Positions 7,504 through 19,402 of a stretch of DNA of 49,289 bases are shown piece by piece. The notes beneath the pieces are model-generated. The model had not been told where the DNA came from, ran no database searches, and saw only the letters and a program-made list of their open reading frames with translations. The DNA lies in NCBI RefSeq assembly GCF_900106925.1, contig NZ_FNNZ01000027.1:1-49289 (forward strand), given 5' to 3'. Origin of the DNA: Thiocapsa roseopersicina. Lineage in GTDB: Bacteria; Pseudomonadota; Gammaproteobacteria; Chromatiales; Chromatiaceae. The first letter of the stretch is position 1. Each line of letters starts with the position of its first letter. The translations under genes and the position numbers were made by a program.

Positions 7504-8076
7504 TCAGCGAGAAAGAATCCACTGCACGAGCTTCTCCGATCCATGCTCGTCCAGGATGTGATCATGCAGATCGGATGCTTGCGCAACGCAGAACGGGCAC
7601 CGCTCTGGACCAAGGGCAGGCATGGGTTGCCTGGCCGTCTGAACCTGCTGTGCGGCCTCGCTCTGCTTAGGTTGCTCCTTTGGGCTCGGCTTCTTGGCAG
7701 CCGCCTTGGGCCTTTTCTCGCTGCCATTGGTGGCCGCCAACGCCGGGTGTGCCTTCGTGATGTGCGCGCGCAGCTTCTTGACGAGCGCTCCGCACTCGGG
7801 GCATTTCGCCAACGGCGTGGTCGGTGTGGTCTGCCGTGGCGTCCCTTGGCTCTGTTTTCCCCCCTTTTGCGACTGGGGGCGCAGCGGTGCGGGTTTGACC
7901 AGGGGTTTCAGAGGTTCGCGCGGCTTAGGCGATTTCCCTTGGCTCTTGTCGAAATAGCGGGCGCGGTCGGCAAACGATCCGGTCGGAGGAAGATCCACGA
8001 AGGCTGATTCCGAGCCATGACGTCTGGCCCGAGCGCGCCGATTCGCCATATCCCAGTTCAATCGGTTACCGCCCAT
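7504..8076 (-). CDS. Protein with two C2H2 zinc fingers
   Basis: This 190-residue protein is basic and low-complexity (Pro, Lys, Gln, Thr) except for two fingers with identical spacing, C-x2-C-x9-H-x4-H. Finger 1 uses C92, C95, H105 and H110; finger 2 uses C160, C163, H173 and H178. The segments KLRAHITKAH and DLHDHILDEH are the recognition-helix positions. Classical C2H2 fingers are uncommon in bacteria. Here they may bind DNA or mediate protein contact within the defence complex. The gene lies between the DUF499 ATPase gene (75 bp away) and the Mrr gene (25 bp away) on the same strand, so it is very likely co-transcribed. I know no named family for it. Confidence 0.75.
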   Translation of the reverse strand: MGGNRLNWDMANRRARARRHGSESAFVDLPPTGSFADRARYFDKSQGKSPKPREPLKPLVKPAPLRPQSQKGGKQSQGTPRQTTPTTPLAKCPECGALVKKLRAHITKAHPALAATNGSEKRPKAAAKKPSPKEQPKQSEAAQQVQTARQPMPALGPERCPFCVAQASDLHDHILDEHGSEKLVQWILSR

Positions 8077-8151
8077 CCGAACCTCCTGAAAGGACAGACA
8101 CGAACAGATCGCCTACTCGGCCAAGAAGCCTACCCACTCGGAACGCATCGC

Positions 8152-10974
8152 CTACTCCCAGTCCGCACTCTTAAGCCCGAGACTGTTGGCGTTCTCGGAG
8201 ACCGCCCGTTTCACGGTATCGGATGCTCCCTCGGGAAAATCCGCCGAAATCTCCACCACCAGGCGAACCGTTGCGTTCGGGTCCGAGCAGAGCACCGAGA
8301 CGATCTCTTCGGCGATCTGCACGAGGCGCATCTTCGCCGTTGCGGTCGGTACCTCCGCGCTCGCGTGAAAGGTTTTCGGCTTGGCCGTAACGGGGTCAGG
8401 ACGGGGCGCAGGTCCTGGACCCGGCGGGACCGGCGGGACCGTATCGTCGGGTGTGTCGGCCACACCCAGCGTCTCCGGCTCCGGTCCGGTGGTCGGCGCA
8501 GCGGGACCATGGGCCTCTTCATAGGCCCTCGCGGCTTCTGGTTCGATCAGCAGCAGTGTGTCGTCGAAGACGACATCGCCGCCGCCGAACTGAAACCCTT
8601 CAAACGTCTCGCCGTTCTGACCATAGGCCGTGCCGAAGAAATCGCGGCTCGCAGTACCGCTGCGGATCGCCTGAAGCAGGACATCCCGGCTCTTGAATCG
8701 CGGCAGATAGAGATAGCGTAGGGTGTCCTCGAACAGGCCGGATGCCTTGGCCGCGATCTGGCCGTTCTTCCAGTACAGATCCTTGAGCAAGGTCCGCAGA
8801 TGGATGGGCGACCAGGTCGAAATGACCAGCTCGTTGTCCAGACACACCCGCTCGATCTCGGACCCGAGAGATCCGCCGGTCGTGTTGAGCGGGAATGCTT
8901 CCACCGCGGGCTTGGGATCGGTCGGAGCATCTTGGCCCGGGCACAGCAACCACTTGTAGCATTCGCGGGCCGCGCGCGGCAGCACCTCCTCCGCACTCTT
9001 GCATTCCTTCTCGGCCTGCTTCTGCTGCAAGTTGTCGATGGTCAGGCGGCCCTCTTTCACATCATCGACGATGGAGCTCCAGGCGAGCGCAGTCGCTGCC
9101 GCGTCTTTCAGCCGCGACAAGGATCCATGCTCCGGCGCGAGAAACAGGAGCCGGTTGCCGCGATAGCGGGGCTTCGCACCGTTCTTCTGGACCGCATCGA
9201 GAACGGCCTCGACGGCAAGGCGGGACTCTTCGCGCGTATACCAATACTCAGGCGGAAGCACGACAAGACGCAGCGCCGTGTCGTCCGATACGTCGGCATG
9301 GGGCGTGAAGGTGTGGACCCCATCGAAAAATCCGACGTGGCCGACGACTTTCTTGAGCGACTCGGCGATCTTGACGCGCACTTCGGTCTTGTCGTCGAAG
9401 CGGCGCTTGCGGTCCTCCATCTCGCGGCGCAGGTTCGCGCGGGTATCGAACCAGAAGCGGGTCGTATCCTGGGCTTTGTCGCCGGAGCTGTTGAGATAGT
9501 GCAGGCGATCCGCGAGGCGGTTCAGCGCATCGGTATAGATGGACGATGCCTGTCCGGGTTGCAGACAGCCCAGAAGGATGCGCGCGGTATCGATCCCCCG
9601 TGTCGTCGCCTTGGTCGCGACCGAGGACGGGGCACTGCCGAGAAAGATGGTGCGCCCGACGCGGCGTGCCGCGCCGACCTGGCCGAAGCGCGGCTCTTTG
9701 TTCTCCAGCTCGACGGTTTCGGAACGATCGCCGTCGATGTCCTTCTCGATCACGGCATCCCAGCCCGCCGGAAGGTAGTAGGTCAGCTCGTTGCGGCTGC
9801 TCCCGTCGTGCAGCGGCAGGCTGCCCGGCAGGATGAGCAAATCCTTGTTGTCGTCCTTCCAGAGGCGATAGATGACCTTGGCCATGAGCTTGAGTACACC
9901 ACGCGTGCGTTGGAAGCCGTCGATGGTGGTCCAGTCCTCGTACAACCGATCGAAAACCTCGGGATGGATGGGGTACGCCTGCACGAGCCGCTCGTAGTAG
10001 TGCCGCTCCTGTGTCTCGGAGGGGAGCTTCGCGCCCTCGGCGACATAGGCATCCGCGAACGCGCGGCAAACGGCCTCACGAGCCTGGGGATCGCGCACCG
10101 GCTCGAAGAGACGACGGCGCACGATCTCGAAGGCTTCTTCGGTGGCGACCGGCTTCCAGAGGGCCTGCACGCGCCCGAAGGTCTTCTCCAGGGCACGCAG
10201 GGCGGCCACGCCGCGCTGACTGCCCGCCTCGACTTCGGACTCCGGCAGGGACGCGAGCAGAATGGTGTTCGGAACCAGTTTGGCCGCCTCGGTGAGGGCC
10301 TGCACGAAGGAAAGATTGCTGTCGAAGCTGCCACCGCTGAGCGTTTTGCCTTCCGGGAACTGCCGGATGTAGGCCAATAGCTCGTCGATCAGGACGACAC
10401 ACGGGGCATGAAGCTCCAGCAGATCGCGCAGCACATCCTTGCCCGGCGAGATGCCGTGGGCGTCGGCTTCGCTGACGAGGCGGAAAGCCTCCTCGCCGCC
10501 GAGCTGCCAGGCCATCTCGCCGCACAGTGTGTTGATCGTCTGCTTGCCGCGCTTCCAGGGCTGTCCGGGGGAATGGGCCGTACCGTCCAGGACGGCAACG
10601 CGCGCCTTGGGGACATCCATCAGACCGGCCCGTTCGACAAGAACCGAGATCCCGGCAAGGTCCGACAAGGGACAGGCGCGCGTGGCGAGGTGATAGACCG
10701 CAAGCTCGGTGTGGGTCTTGCCGCCACCGAAGGGCGTTTGCAGCTGGATGACGGGTTCGCCTCCACGACCCGCCAGCCGCTGCGCTACCTGGGTCAACAG
10801 AAGGCCCATGCCTTCGGTGATGAAGGTGCGCTCGAAGAAGGCCACCGCATCCTGATACTCGCGCGGGGCGCGTCCGGTATGGACGGCGGTGATGTCGGCG
10901 GCGAACTCGGATTGCTGAAACGACCCTTCCAGAACGTCTTGATGGGGAACCGCGATTTCTCTCCAGGGCTTCAT
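8152..10974 (-). CDS. DUF499-family AAA+ ATPase (COG1483)
   Basis: The 940-residue protein has a Walker A motif PFGGGKTHT at about residues 81-89 and a Walker B motif VVLIDE at about 193-198. This is the signature arrangement of the large DUF499 ATPases, including the following EFERTF/MGLLL-type N-terminus. The C-terminal part (about 830-940) has a Pro-rich linker and then a small domain ending in [12 protein letters not shown]499 proteins repeatedly neighbour DUF1156 methylases in predicted defence loci; the ATPase is thought to power a large nucleoprotein complex, though its mechanism is not established. The gene starts 15 bp after the methylase stop, with a GGAAGGA ribosome binding site. 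GC is uniformly high. Confidence 0.9.
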   Translation of the reverse strand: MKPWREIAVPHQDVLEGSFQQSEFAADITAVHTGRAPREYQDAVAFFERTFITEGMGLLLTQVAQRLAGRGGEPVIQLQTPFGGGKTHTELAVYHLATRACPLSDLAGISVLVERAGLMDVPKARVAVLDGTAHSPGQPWKRGKQTINTLCGEMAWQLGGEEAFRLVSEADAHGISPGKDVLRDLLELHAPCVVLIDELLAYIRQFPEGKTLSGGSFDSNLSFVQALTEAAKLVPNTILLASLPESEVEAGSQRGVAALRALEKTFGRVQALWKPVATEEAFEIVRRRLFEPVRDPQAREAVCRAFADAYVAEGAKLPSETQERHYYERLVQAYPIHPEVFDRLYEDWTTIDGFQRTRGVLKLMAKVIYRLWKDDNKDLLILPGSLPLHDGSSRNELTYYLPAGWDAVIEKDIDGDRSETVELENKEPRFGQVGAARRVGRTIFLGSAPSSVATKATTRGIDTARILLGCLQPGQASSIYTDALNRLADRLHYLNSSGDKAQDTTRFWFDTRANLRREMEDRKRRFDDKTEVRVKIAESLKKVVGHVGFFDGVHTFTPHADVSDDTALRLVVLPPEYWYTREESRLAVEAVLDAVQKNGAKPRYRGNRLLFLAPEHGSLSRLKDAAATALAWSSIVDDVKEGRLTIDNLQQKQAEKECKSAEEVLPRAARECYKWLLCPGQDAPTDPKPAVEAFPLNTTGGSLGSEIERVCLDNELVISTWSPIHLRTLLKDLYWKNGQIAAKASGLFEDTLRYLYLPRFKSRDVLLQAIRSGTASRDFFGTAYGQNGETFEGFQFGGGDVVFDDTLLLIEPEAARAYEEAHGPAAPTTGPEPETLGVADTPDDTVPPVPPGPGPAPRPDPVTAKPKTFHASAEVPTATAKMRLVQIAEEIVSVLCSDPNATVRLVVEISADFPEGASDTVKRAVSENANSLGLKSADWE

Positions 10975-10989
10975 GCGTCGTCCTTCCCT

Positions 10990-13932
10990 TTAGTCAAACA
11001 TATCCGCCTGAAGGGGCGTCGGGGCGGCTGCAGCTGCGGCCTCGATGGCACTCCAGCTCGTGATGATCTCGTTGTAGGCGCGGGCATCCTCGGCCCATCC
11101 CGCCCGCTCGCAGAGCGTATAGAGCCGATAGGCGAGTTGTCGCGTCGCCTCGGCCTTGCTGGGCACGGCGGCGACGATCAGGCCCGCCGCCCGCTCGCCG
11201 TCGGCCTTGAAGACCCGGATGAGCTGATGCAGGAGCTCCCAGACCGGTAGGCGTTCGTCTTTCTGCGGGTCCCAGTCGGCAGGGTACTCCGGCCATTTGA
11301 GCAGGCGCACAACGCCGCCCGTAGCATAGAGCACGCCCGATTGCCTGACTCCCTCCACGCTCGTCCCTTTGGAACGGGAAAGGGTATCGGCTTCTCCGAA
11401 CTTGCCCTCCTTCCATCCATATTGGCCGAACCAGTGCAGACAGAACTGGGTGTCGGGGTCGAAGTCGTCCTCGGCGAAGAATCGATTGATGATCTGAAGG
11501 GCGGTACGCACACTCATCGGCGTGCCGTCGGCTTCAAGCACGGCGGCATATTTTGAGAAGACCGCCATGCCAGGGCCGATAATAGCCTGCGAGAGGTCCA
11601 CCGGGGCAACCGGCGAGCGCTCGTCTCCTGCGCCTCGTGTCATCTCATCAAGAGCCTCGGGGAGCACTTGGTTCAACTCTCGCAGAAAGGCGCGGCGGGA
11701 AATCGACGGAGTATCGGCAGAACGCTGGCGACAAACGAGGACGATGCTGGAGGCCAAGGCGTTGGTATCATTGCCAATAACACGACCTTGCTTCTCAGTT
11801 CGAACAGGCCAAGTGCCTCCTATTGCGAGGCCCGAGCGACAGACCGCGTCTAAGAACGTTTCCCACCCTGTACTAGTAGTTCCTGTACCTGTTTCACTCT
11901 CTGACTGCTTAAAAGCGTAGTAAATAGTAACTGGAAATCCTGGGTGTGCCTCCATAGCCAACTTCTGCATGGCCTTGGTCATGCCATCGAGAAAGAACGC
12001 CTCTGCCTTATCCTTGCTGCCGTGCCGGTAGGGCGTCGCTATAAGTTCCTCTGCTTTTGGTACTGCAAGGGTTGCAAATAGAGAAGTAAAGAAAGGCTTG
12101 AGCGCGCGTCGCAACCAGACATAGAAGAAATCAGACAGGTCTGCGTAGCCGATGTTGTCGTAGTAAGGAGGATCGGTAGAGACTAGCTTACCCAAAGAAA
12201 TCGATTGCTGATTCACATCAGCCTGCGATGCGAAGCCCGCCACTTTACTGCCAAGCGCTTTGAATCCTTTAACTTGCCGTTCGAAGAGGTTTGAGTAGCT
12301 TCCTGACGAATCACAGAGTGGGTTGCTCTCAGCATACTCCCAGACCATTGCGATAGCCTGGCGTGCGAACACACTACGCATCTGTGTGTTCGCATTGTTC
12401 CATCCACATACGGAGGAGGAATGATTTGCAACTTGGCTTACCAAAAATGCCAAATAAACCCCTACTGCCTCGGCATAAGCCCACGCGCCGAGACCACCGG
12501 CATCAAGCCCTGTTTGGTCATCAGCCATTCCTGCGGCTACGGCATCGCGGTAAATCCTTTCCCCGGACTCTGTGACCAGATCGCTGAACGTCGTCAACGC
12601 CACGAGCTGGCGAGATGTGAAGTAGTCGCCAAATGTCTTAAACCCGTAAATGCGTCCTTGAGCATTGCTAGCCCATGTCCCACGTGAAGGCGTATCAGGC
12701 TTAAACGTCGGCTCCGCTGTGAGGGCTACCTCCTCTTGGAGCAATGTAGGCGCAAGGTAGACACGTCCTCGCTGCCCTTCTGCCACGATGGCCATAAGGC
12801 GAGCGCTCATGCGACCGGCATTCGCTTCATCGTCAATGTAAGCGTACTGGAAAGGCGTATTAGACAATAGGCATCGAAATGAGCCGCGTGTGAGCTTCGT
12901 CCCCCCCTTCGCCTCATCAGGCGGCTTACCCATCTTCACTGTAAACCGGTAGCTATCCCGATCGATCACCGGCTCGACATAGGCTTCCTTACCCGCTTTG
13001 CTCGAAAGGATGAAGGTCGAAGCGAGCGGCACATCGACATGCCTAAACGCCGGGTTCGGACTCTTCACAGTCCGCGCCCACAGCCATGCGATCACCGTGA
13101 GTTTCTGCCCGACATAGGGCTTGAGGTCGGGGCGATCCTCAGCCATCTCTGCCGTAATCTCGATTGGCGGATAGAGATGCCCGATGCGCTTTTGCGCTTC
13201 CTCGCGCATCCACTGGCCGTAGTGGCGCACGTCCTCGGCGAGGCCACGCGCGCCCGTCCAGTCCTGCGCCACGACCTGCTTCTTGCTGCGTGCCTCCGGA
13301 TTAATCGGAGGCCTGCCCGCGAACTTCGGCGGGATTTCAATCATCGCCTTATTGATGAGGACGGCGACCGGATTCAGGTCGCTCGCGTAGGCTTCCAACC
13401 CCAGGCGCTGCGCCTCGAGCGGCAGGGCTCCGCCCCCGGCAAAGGGATCGTGGAAGGCGGGCAGCTTGTCGGGATCGAACAGCTCCGTCGCTTGCGGATG
13501 ATCTTTGTTCAACTCGCAGGTTTCCCGCCAGGATTTGCGGATTTCGGCTCTCGCCTTCTCCAGCACGGTCTCGTTGGTGGTGTTCTCCCACTTCACCAGA
13601 TCCTCGATCAGGGCGAACAGTCGCTTGCGGCTCGCCGCCCAGCTGCCCTTGAGGTTCCCCGGCGGCACCTCGCCGGGATGCTCCATCTCCCACTTCCACG
13701 ATGGATCGTTGACCATCTGCGCGAAGATCACCGCTCGCGCCGCCGCAAGCGGTCGACGCGCCCACCACAGATGAAGGGTGCTGGGGTGGCCATGCCGAAT
13801 CGACTTCTCGCGCGCTGATGCAATGTTGATCGCATCCAAAGGCAACGCGACTTCGATCAGCTTTTTCGGATTCTTAATTGATATTGTCACTTTTTTAGAG
13901 TTTTCCTTGCTGTGTGAAGCATTCGCTTCCAC
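10990..13932 (-). CDS. DUF1156 adenine-specific DNA methylase (COG1743)
   Basis: A 980-residue DNA methyltransferase. The DUF1156 hallmark [20 protein letters not shown] lies at about residues 53-72. SAM-binding motif I (DPFAGGG) is near 164 and catalytic motif IV (DPPYYDN) near 590; DPPY fits amino-methylation, most likely of adenine N6. It should mark host DNA as self in module 1. The start overlaps the 3' end of the HNH-like gene by 46 bp and the DUF499 gene follows after 15 bp, showing tight coupling. Base composition is mosaic: the outer thirds are about 65-78% GC in sampled stretches, whereas about 11.6-12.96 kb is near 45-53%, the region likely to include the target-recognition part. 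This suggests exchange of specificity by recombination. Confidence 0.92.
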   Translation of the reverse strand: MEANASHSKENSKKVTISIKNPKKLIEVALPLDAINIASAREKSIRHGHPSTLHLWWARRPLAAARAVIFAQMVNDPSWKWEMEHPGEVPPGNLKGSWAASRKRLFALIEDLVKWENTTNETVLEKARAEIRKSWRETCELNKDHPQATELFDPDKLPAFHDPFAGGGALPLEAQRLGLEAYASDLNPVAVLINKAMIEIPPKFAGRPPINPEARSKKQVVAQDWTGARGLAEDVRHYGQWMREEAQKRIGHLYPPIEITAEMAEDRPDLKPYVGQKLTVIAWLWARTVKSPNPAFRHVDVPLASTFILSSKAGKEAYVEPVIDRDSYRFTVKMGKPPDEAKGGTKLTRGSFRCLLSNTPFQYAYIDDEANAGRMSARLMAIVAEGQRGRVYLAPTLLQEEVALTAEPTFKPDTPSRGTWASNAQGRIYGFKTFGDYFTSRQLVALTTFSDLVTESGERIYRDAVAAGMADDQTGLDAGGLGAWAYAEAVGVYLAFLVSQVANHSSSVCGWNNANTQMRSVFARQAIAMVWEYAESNPLCDSSGSYSNLFERQVKGFKALGSKVAGFASQADVNQQSISLGKLVSTDPPYYDNIGYADLSDFFYVWLRRALKPFFTSLFATLAVPKAEELIATPYRHGSKDKAEAFFLDGMTKAMQKLAMEAHPGFPVTIYYAFKQSESETGTGTTSTGWETFLDAVCRSGLAIGGTWPVRTEKQGRVIGNDTNALASSIVLVCRQRSADTPSISRRAFLRELNQVLPEALDEMTRGAGDERSPVAPVDLSQAIIGPGMAVFSKYAAVLEADGTPMSVRTALQIINRFFAEDDFDPDTQFCLHWFGQYGWKEGKFGEADTLSRSKGTSVEGVRQSGVLYATGGVVRLLKWPEYPADWDPQKDERLPVWELLHQLIRVFKADGERAAGLIVAAVPSKAEATRQLAYRLYTLCERAGWAEDARAYNEIITSWSAIEAAAAAAPTPLQADMFD

Positions 13933-14657
13933 TCTCCCGAGGTAGAGTAATCTCTCCTACCTACCAACCACGATTGGGATTCATTAAGCGAATATGGCTT
14001 TAACCGAATTGGTAAGGGACGGTGGTCGACTTTGATTAAAGACATGTAACCAGGGAAATACATCAGGATAAACGAAAGTCCCTCATACTCCACTCTTTCG
14101 GGGGGAAGCATAGCCTTAGCAATTATCTCGTCGGATCGCCAAAGAAGAACAGAGTACTCGGTCCAAGATCCAGGTCTGGATTTCTTAATTAGCAACTTTA
14201 TCCGTGAAAGATCCCGTGCCTCCAGCGCTACGTTCTCGAAAAACGGCTCGTCCGCAACTGCTGCGCGCCAAAGTAGTGATATAAAGAACAACTTCAGTTT
14301 AGCGTACTCGAAATTTTCATATTTCCATGCTTGCACCAGAATCTGCGGCTTTGAGTTTCTGAGCACTTCGATAGCATGGCTATCCCATGCGTTAAATCTG
14401 GTTTCGCAAGTCTCACAAATGAAGCGACCCCAAAGTCCGTTTCGCGTCCGCCTCTGGAATTCACCTTGAACGGTTGACACAACAACAGGCGTCTTATGCC
14501 TATCGCCTCTTCGCTTTATGATCTTTCCTTTGTTCACGATATCATCCGTGACAATCGTTTGATCAAGTCCCCAATAGAGACCTTTCGGAATGATATGCGC
14601 TTTCACCAGAGGCGTAGCTTTGCCGCAGAATCGACATGCACTTGACGGATTCATCAC
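13887..14657 (-). CDS. HNH-like CxxC nuclease-type protein
   Basis: The 256-residue product begins with C8-x2-C11 followed by [10 protein letters not shown] (H21), then has C81-x2-C84 in [11 protein letters not shown]. This CxxC / H-I-I-P / CxxC pattern is typical of HNH-related proteins, in which four cysteines hold zinc and the first His is the putative general base. The C-terminal 150 residues are an uncharacterised alpha/beta region. Its GC is lower than that of the helicase gene before it. The ATG overlaps the stop codon of the helicase gene (ATGA arrangement), and its own 3' end overlaps the DUF1156 start, so it is translated as part of the operon. Nuclease activity is inferred; not all residues of an active HNH site can be confirmed by eye. 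Confidence 0.75.
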   Translation of the reverse strand: MMNPSSACRFCGKATPLVKAHIIPKGLYWGLDQTIVTDDIVNKGKIIKRRGDRHKTPVVVSTVQGEFQRRTRNGLWGRFICETCETRFNAWDSHAIEVLRNSKPQILVQAWKYENFEYAKLKLFFISLLWRAAVADEPFFENVALEARDLSRIKLLIKKSRPGSWTEYSVLLWRSDEIIAKAMLPPERVEYEGLSFILMYFPGYMSLIKVDHRPLPIRLKPYSLNESQSWLVGRRDYSTSGEWKRMLHTARKTLKK

Positions 14658-17600
14658 GATGACATAAAGGAGGGTAGCGCCATTGATATCAACTCATTCA
14701 GTTTGTAGTTGACGCTTGCAACCCCGAAAGCCGGTTCCTGGAGGAAGAGGTTGCGGATATAGTAGGGTCCATCGTAGCCATCGCCGTCTACGAGCACGAT
14801 AGCAAAAACGAATTTCTCGGCCTGGTTAAGCCCATAGAGCATCTCGTTGCGGGTCACGGTCACGGTGCTCGCACCCTTGACCCGTCCCTTTACCTCGATA
14901 TGCCGGGGTTCGGGCTGCTTGCCGTCGAGGACGGGCGGATAGGCCGTGAGGTCCCAGCCGCATTTGTCGGCGGAGACATCGACGACGCGGCAACCGTGCG
15001 CCTCCTCGGTCCGACGCACCGCGTCCATGGCAATCCGCTCGATGCGCGCGCGTGCCTGCGCATCGACGGCGAAGGTCGCCGCGACGGAATCGACCGGCTC
15101 CTCCCCGCGCAGGGTGCTCATCAGTCCCGCCGGAACGATCAGCGCCGCGCCCAGCACCACCGGTGTGCCGCTGACCACATGGCGCATGGACTGGAGCTCC
15201 TTCTTGCGGCTCTCCAGGCGGCTGCCGAGATCGGCAATGGTGCGCTCGACGTTGTGAAGATTAAGCCGGACATCCTTGCCCGCTTCGCCGTCCTCCTTGA
15301 GCTTCATCCATCGATCCTGCCAGAAGTCGATCTCCTTGGTCAGCCGCTCGTTGACGGCGTCTAGGGTCTTTTCGATGTGCTCGATGCGACGATGTGCGAC
15401 CTCGCGGTAGTGCTCGGGGACCAGCGTTTGGGCGGCCAGGGCAAGCGCCCGGCTCTCCTGCCCCGAGGCGATCCAGGGCGCGGCGAGCGTCGCGTCCAGC
15501 ACCGGACGTTCGGCATCCTTCAACGGCTCCAGATCGAGATGCGGCGCCCAGCCGGCAAACACGGCCTGCCCGTCCGCACCGACCCGCACGAATTGCAGAC
15601 GCTTGGAGAGCACCGTGCCGTCGCCGGATTTGATCTCGTGGGTCAGCAGGAACAGCAGAGCGGGCTCGATGCCTTCGTCCGCCGGGTCGATCAGGACGGC
15701 TCCCTGGCGCAGCAGGTTCGCGTGCTGCTCCAGGAGCATGTCGGTCATCGAGAGCATCAGCGGATGGCCCGGATGCATCAGCAGCGCCCGTTCCAGACCA
15801 GGTTTGTCCATGGGCTGGATCGCCGCGCGCTCGAAACAAATCCGGCTGTAGCGTTTCAGGACCGGCTCGTTCTCGCGCCGGTTACGCCCGGTGAGGCGGC
15901 GGTCGCGCTCGCGGATCGCTGCCGGAACATGGGTGATCTCGAAGCGCCCGGCCTCGCGCGGATGGGCCGTGCCGCCGAGTGCATCGAGCGCCTTCGAGAA
16001 GAAGGCCCGCACGAAGAAGGGCTGCAAGCGGCGCGCTTCGGCCTTGTCCATCTCCTCTTTGACGGCAAAAAGCCGCTCGGCGCTCATCGTCTCCTGGGCA
16101 AGTGCGTTGCGGTTGAGCAGGGATTTCAGGTGCTCGTGATCGAGCGCCATGTCGATCTTTTGGCTCAAACGGTCTCGAACGTCTTGACGGTCCCCGTAAC
16201 GGATCGCCTGCATCAGGAGATCCTTGAGACTGGTCTCCTCGAAGACCTCGCCGAGAATGTCGAAGACACGGCCCTTGAGCGCCTGGCTCTCGACTTCGAG
16301 CTTCATCAGCAGGCGGTGGTAGACATCGCCTTCGCGGGTCTCCTTGGCCACGAGGTTCCAGAGATGGCAGACCTCCTGTTGGCCGATGCGGTGGATGCGC
16401 CCGAAGCGCTGCTCGAGGCGGTTCGGGTTCCAGGGCAGGTCGTAGTTGACCATCAGATTCGCGTTCTGAAGGTTCACGCCTTCGCCGGCGGCGTCGGTCG
16501 CCACCAGCACGCGCACTCCGGGGTCGGAGCGGAACAGCGCTTGAAGGCGGCGGCGCTCGTCGCGATGCGTCCCGCCGTGAATGGTGATGATGGCGTCCGG
16601 ATTGCCGAGGACCCCGGCGATCTTGGCGTGCAGGTAGTTGAGGGTGTCGCGGTGCTCGGAGAAGATGATGAGCTTACGCTGCCGTCCGGCGGCATCGCGC
16701 ATCTCGGGATTGTTCTGAAGGATCTGCGACAGCTCGTCCCACTTGCGGTCCTGGCCCGACGCGACAATCACCTTGGCCTGCTCCTCCAGTCCTCGGAGGA
16801 TGACGATTTCGGCCTCCAACTCCACGACGCTTTTCGCGGCGGTGGCCTGGTCGATCAGGGTCTCTTCGAGCCCCTCCTGCTCCTCGGCGGTGAGATCGTC
16901 ATCGTCCTCGGGGACCCCCGCCAGGGTCTCGGCGAGGGCCTGCTTGCCCTTGATCCCGAGCTTCTCGTCGCGCAGGCGGTTCTCCAGCCGTTCACGGCGG
17001 CGCTTGAGCGACTGGAAGATCGCCTCCGGGCTGGAGGCCAGACGGCGTTGCAGGGCGGTGAGTGCAAAGCCGATGGAGCCTTTGCGTGACCCCTTGAGCT
17101 GGTCGGCCTTGCCCATCTCGGTCTTGACGTACTCGGTGACGGCTTCATAAAGCGCCGACTCGATCGGCGAGAGCTCGTAGTTCACGGTGTAGGCCCGGCG
17201 CTCCGGAAAGAGCGGCGTACCGTCGAACTTGACCAGCTCCTCCTTGACCATGCGACGCATCAGGTCGGAAGGATCGACCTTGTGCACGCCGTCGCGGAAC
17301 TTGCCGTAGAAGCGGTCGGAATCGAGCAGCGAAAGAAAGAGCTGGAAGTCCTCTTCCTTGCCGCTGTGGGGTGTGGCCGTCATCAGCAGGAGATGCCGGA
17401 CATGTGCGCCGAGCTTCTCGGCAAAGCGGAACCGTCCGGTTTTGTCCAGCTTCGCGCCGGAGTAGTGGGCGGCGAGCTTGTGCGCTTCGTCGAAAACGGC
17501 CAGGTCCCAACCCGGTGCGCAGAGCTTCTCCTGGAGCTCCTCGTTGCGGGCCAGCTGGTCGAGCCGCACGATCAGCCGCGGATAGTCCTCGAACGGGTTC

Positions 17601-18175
17601 CCGCTCGGCGAGATCTGATCGAGGAGTGTCGCGTAGACGTGAAACTCCAGCCCGAACTTCTCGTACAGCTCGTCGCGCCACTGCTCGACCAGGCTCCCCG
17701 GAGCCACGATCAGGATGCGGTGGGCGTCCGCGCGCATGATGAGCTCGCGGATGTAGAGTCCGGCCATGATGGTCTTGCCCGCGCCGGGATCATCGGCCAG
17801 CACGTAGCGCAGCGGCTGGCGTGGCAGCAGGGCTTCGTAGACCGCCGTGATCTGATGCGGCAGCGGATCGACGTTCGAGCTGTGCACGGCCATCATGGGG
17901 TCGAAGAGAAACGCGAGGTCGATGCGCTTGGCCTCGCAGGCAAGCTGGAAGGCCTCGCCGTCGCCGTCGAAGGCGAACGGGCGCTCGGCAGTGGCGATCG
18001 CGACCGTGGCCTCGTCGTCCCGCGCGAGCAGGCGCTCCTTGATCGCGCCGTCGGGGGTCTTGTAGATGAGCTGAAGCGCCCCGTCCCCGTGCGAGACCGT
18101 CGCCATGACCGACACGATCTGGCTGGGCTCGATGCCGGTCAGGCTTTGCCCCGGTGCGATGTCTTCGAGTTTCAT
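14654..18175 (-). CDS. SNF2-family helicase with C-terminal DUF3883-like domain
   Basis: The 1173-residue protein is a superfamily 2 ATPase. Motif I is DDPGAGKT at about residues 128-135, motif II is DEAH in [14 protein letters not shown] near 228, motif III is MTATPHSG, and motifs V/VI lie in [12 protein letters not shown] and [13 protein letters not shown]. The last 130 residues contain [11 protein letters not shown] followed by [15 protein letters not shown], matching the DUF3883 domain, a possible nuclease-like or targeting fold. I chose the ATG at 18175 because AAAGGA precedes it. It is the first gene of module 1 and should translocate on or remodel phage DNA. It is a distant relative of the DrmD-like helicase at 37.2-40.5 kb. 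The 750 bp upstream lack genes and should hold the operon promoter. Confidence 0.9.
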   Translation of the reverse strand: MKLEDIAPGQSLTGIEPSQIVSVMATVSHGDGALQLIYKTPDGAIKERLLARDDEATVAIATAERPFAFDGDGEAFQLACEAKRIDLAFLFDPMMAVHSSNVDPLPHQITAVYEALLPRQPLRYVLADDPGAGKTIMAGLYIRELIMRADAHRILIVAPGSLVEQWRDELYEKFGLEFHVYATLLDQISPSGNPFEDYPRLIVRLDQLARNEELQEKLCAPGWDLAVFDEAHKLAAHYSGAKLDKTGRFRFAEKLGAHVRHLLLMTATPHSGKEEDFQLFLSLLDSDRFYGKFRDGVHKVDPSDLMRRMVKEELVKFDGTPLFPERRAYTVNYELSPIESALYEAVTEYVKTEMGKADQLKGSRKGSIGFALTALQRRLASSPEAIFQSLKRRRERLENRLRDEKLGIKGKQALAETLAGVPEDDDDLTAEEQEGLEETLIDQATAAKSVVELEAEIVILRGLEEQAKVIVASGQDRKWDELSQILQNNPEMRDAAGRQRKLIIFSEHRDTLNYLHAKIAGVLGNPDAIITIHGGTHRDERRRLQALFRSDPGVRVLVATDAAGEGVNLQNANLMVNYDLPWNPNRLEQRFGRIHRIGQQEVCHLWNLVAKETREGDVYHRLLMKLEVESQALKGRVFDILGEVFEETSLKDLLMQAIRYGDRQDVRDRLSQKIDMALDHEHLKSLLNRNALAQETMSAERLFAVKEEMDKAEARRLQPFFVRAFFSKALDALGGTAHPREAGRFEITHVPAAIRERDRRLTGRNRRENEPVLKRYSRICFERAAIQPMDKPGLERALLMHPGHPLMLSMTDMLLEQHANLLRQGAVLIDPADEGIEPALLFLLTHEIKSGDGTVLSKRLQFVRVGADGQAVFAGWAPHLDLEPLKDAERPVLDATLAAPWIASGQESRALALAAQTLVPEHYREVAHRRIEHIEKTLDAVNERLTKEIDFWQDRWMKLKEDGEAGKDVRLNLHNVERTIADLGSRLESRKKELQSMRHVVSGTPVVLGAALIVPAGLMSTLRGEEPVDSVAATFAVDAQARARIERIAMDAVRRTEEAHGCRVVDVSADKCGWDLTAYPPVLDGKQPEPRHIEVKGRVKGASTVTVTRNEMLYGLNQAEKFVFAIVLVDGDGYDGPYYIRNLFLQEPAFGVASVNYKLNELISMALPSFMSS

Positions 18176-18928
18176 GGATCCTTTCCCCGATTCCCTTCCC
18201 GAGAGCCCCATCCAAAGCGCGGAACATCATTCTCCGGGAACCATATTGCACAGAACGTGATGACCGGCAAGGAGCGAAGCATTCGCTTCCCGACCGGCCA
18301 TAACCGGCACTCTCCGAAACGACTCGACCGGAAACCCCGCCACGGATCGGCTTCCCCGGCCCACCGTCATCGCCGGCCTCGGGCTGAGGTCCGGTGCAGA
18401 GGGCGATCATACAGGGGAGCAAGACGAGCCATGCCGGGCGCCGGGTGGATTGGAGCATTGAAGAGCACGGCATCGAGGAGGGCCTGCAGGACGGCGTTCG
18501 GATCATTCGAGATCCGCGATCAGGGCAGGGCGATCCGTTACGGGGGACGGTCAAGACGGCCATTCTCTTGCAAGGCAAGGGTCTTGATCATCGTCTCGCC
18601 CAAAACCCTATTCCAAGGATAGGCCATCACCACGCATGGCTTTGTATTTCAGAGTGTTACTTCCGGATGCCGCCCAACTTTCCCGCAGGTGGCCAAATCG
18701 ATGATCAAGGCTCTTGCAAACAACGCTCGCAGCGATTACTTTTACTTGGCGTTTGAGCAGACGAAGGCTTGCGATTGCCGCCGGGGTTCCGGCGGCTTGA
18801 AAAATCTTAGCATCTCCCGCCTCCCTCGCTGTTCGGAGGATAGGCTTGCGATTGCCGCCGGGGTTCCGGCGGCTCGACAACTGCTGTTCCGGTATATCCC
18901 AGCGCTTCCCCACGACGTGCACGCATTC
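18176..18928. other. Gene-free stretch upstream of defence module 1
   Basis: I find no supported gene in these 750 bp. The part near 18176-18330 should contain the promoter of module 1. Around 18400-18600 the sequence looks like decayed coding DNA, but I cannot identify its source. A small hairpin (CCTAT...ATAGG) lies near 18610-18625. Confidence 0.45.
18765..18874. repeat. Two 33-bp direct repeats carrying a hairpin
   Basis: Identical 33-bp copies occupy 18765-18797 and 18842-18874, separated by 44 bp. Each contains an 8-bp perfect inverted repeat, GCCGCCGG and CCGGCGGC around GGTT. No third copy is visible 77 bp to either side. Confidence 0.85.
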
Positions 18929-19402
18929 CTATTCTTGATGACCTTTACGGCGCGCCCTCTCCTTCCGCCCGCCTAACCGATCCCGGATCCTGATGAGCGT
19001 ACGTAGCGCCTCGACATGGGCAGTGCGCTCGGCGAGGGTCGCGATGATCTCCTCCTCCTGCGCCACGCTGCGCTCCGCCCGCTCGGCGATCACCGCCTGA
19101 GCCTCGTGGAGCGCAGCATGCGCCTCCTCGCGGGTGCGTCGCTCCGTCGCAAACTCAGCGCGCAGACCTTCCGCATCGCCGCGCGCCCTGATCCAGATCC
19201 AGCTTCACCTCAAGACGCGCAGCGCCTCGAGCTCCCCGTCGAGCTTGCCGATCTCGGCAAGGCACGCTCCTGCTCCAGGTCGCGGTGTGCGGGGCGAGGG
19301 CCTCGCGCTCGCCGGTGAGCTGCCCTGCACATCCTGCCAGGCGGTCCCCCGGACCTGCCGCAAGACCGGCTCGACCGCCCGGGTAAACTGATAGGTGGCA
19401 AT
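18929..19402 (-). pseudogene. Decayed kfrA-like gene
   Basis: On the minus strand the last 80 or so codons read as a coiled coil ending AERTAHVEALRTLI, close to TERTAHFDDLRALI at the end of the intact KfrA-like protein encoded at 19573-20493. Stop codons and frameshifts interrupt the part before it (for example a TGA near 19215), the N-terminal DNA-binding region is missing or replaced, and the expected start reads ATTG instead of ATG. A weakened version of the kfrA operator precedes it at about 19403-19446. Together these indicate an old duplicate of kfrA that has decayed. Confidence 0.65.

Noticed and set aside
8800-10380. Long plus-strand frame (over 500 codons) opposite the DUF499 gene
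   Set aside because: It is an antisense shadow of a GC-rich gene with clear Walker motifs on the minus strand; its product has no recognisable domains.
15377-17089. Long plus-strand frame opposite the module 1 helicase
   Set aside because: The minus strand has all helicase motifs; this frame is a codon-bias shadow.
18765-18874. Possible CRISPR array
   Set aside because: Only two repeats and one 44-bp interval, no further copies and no cas genes in the window.
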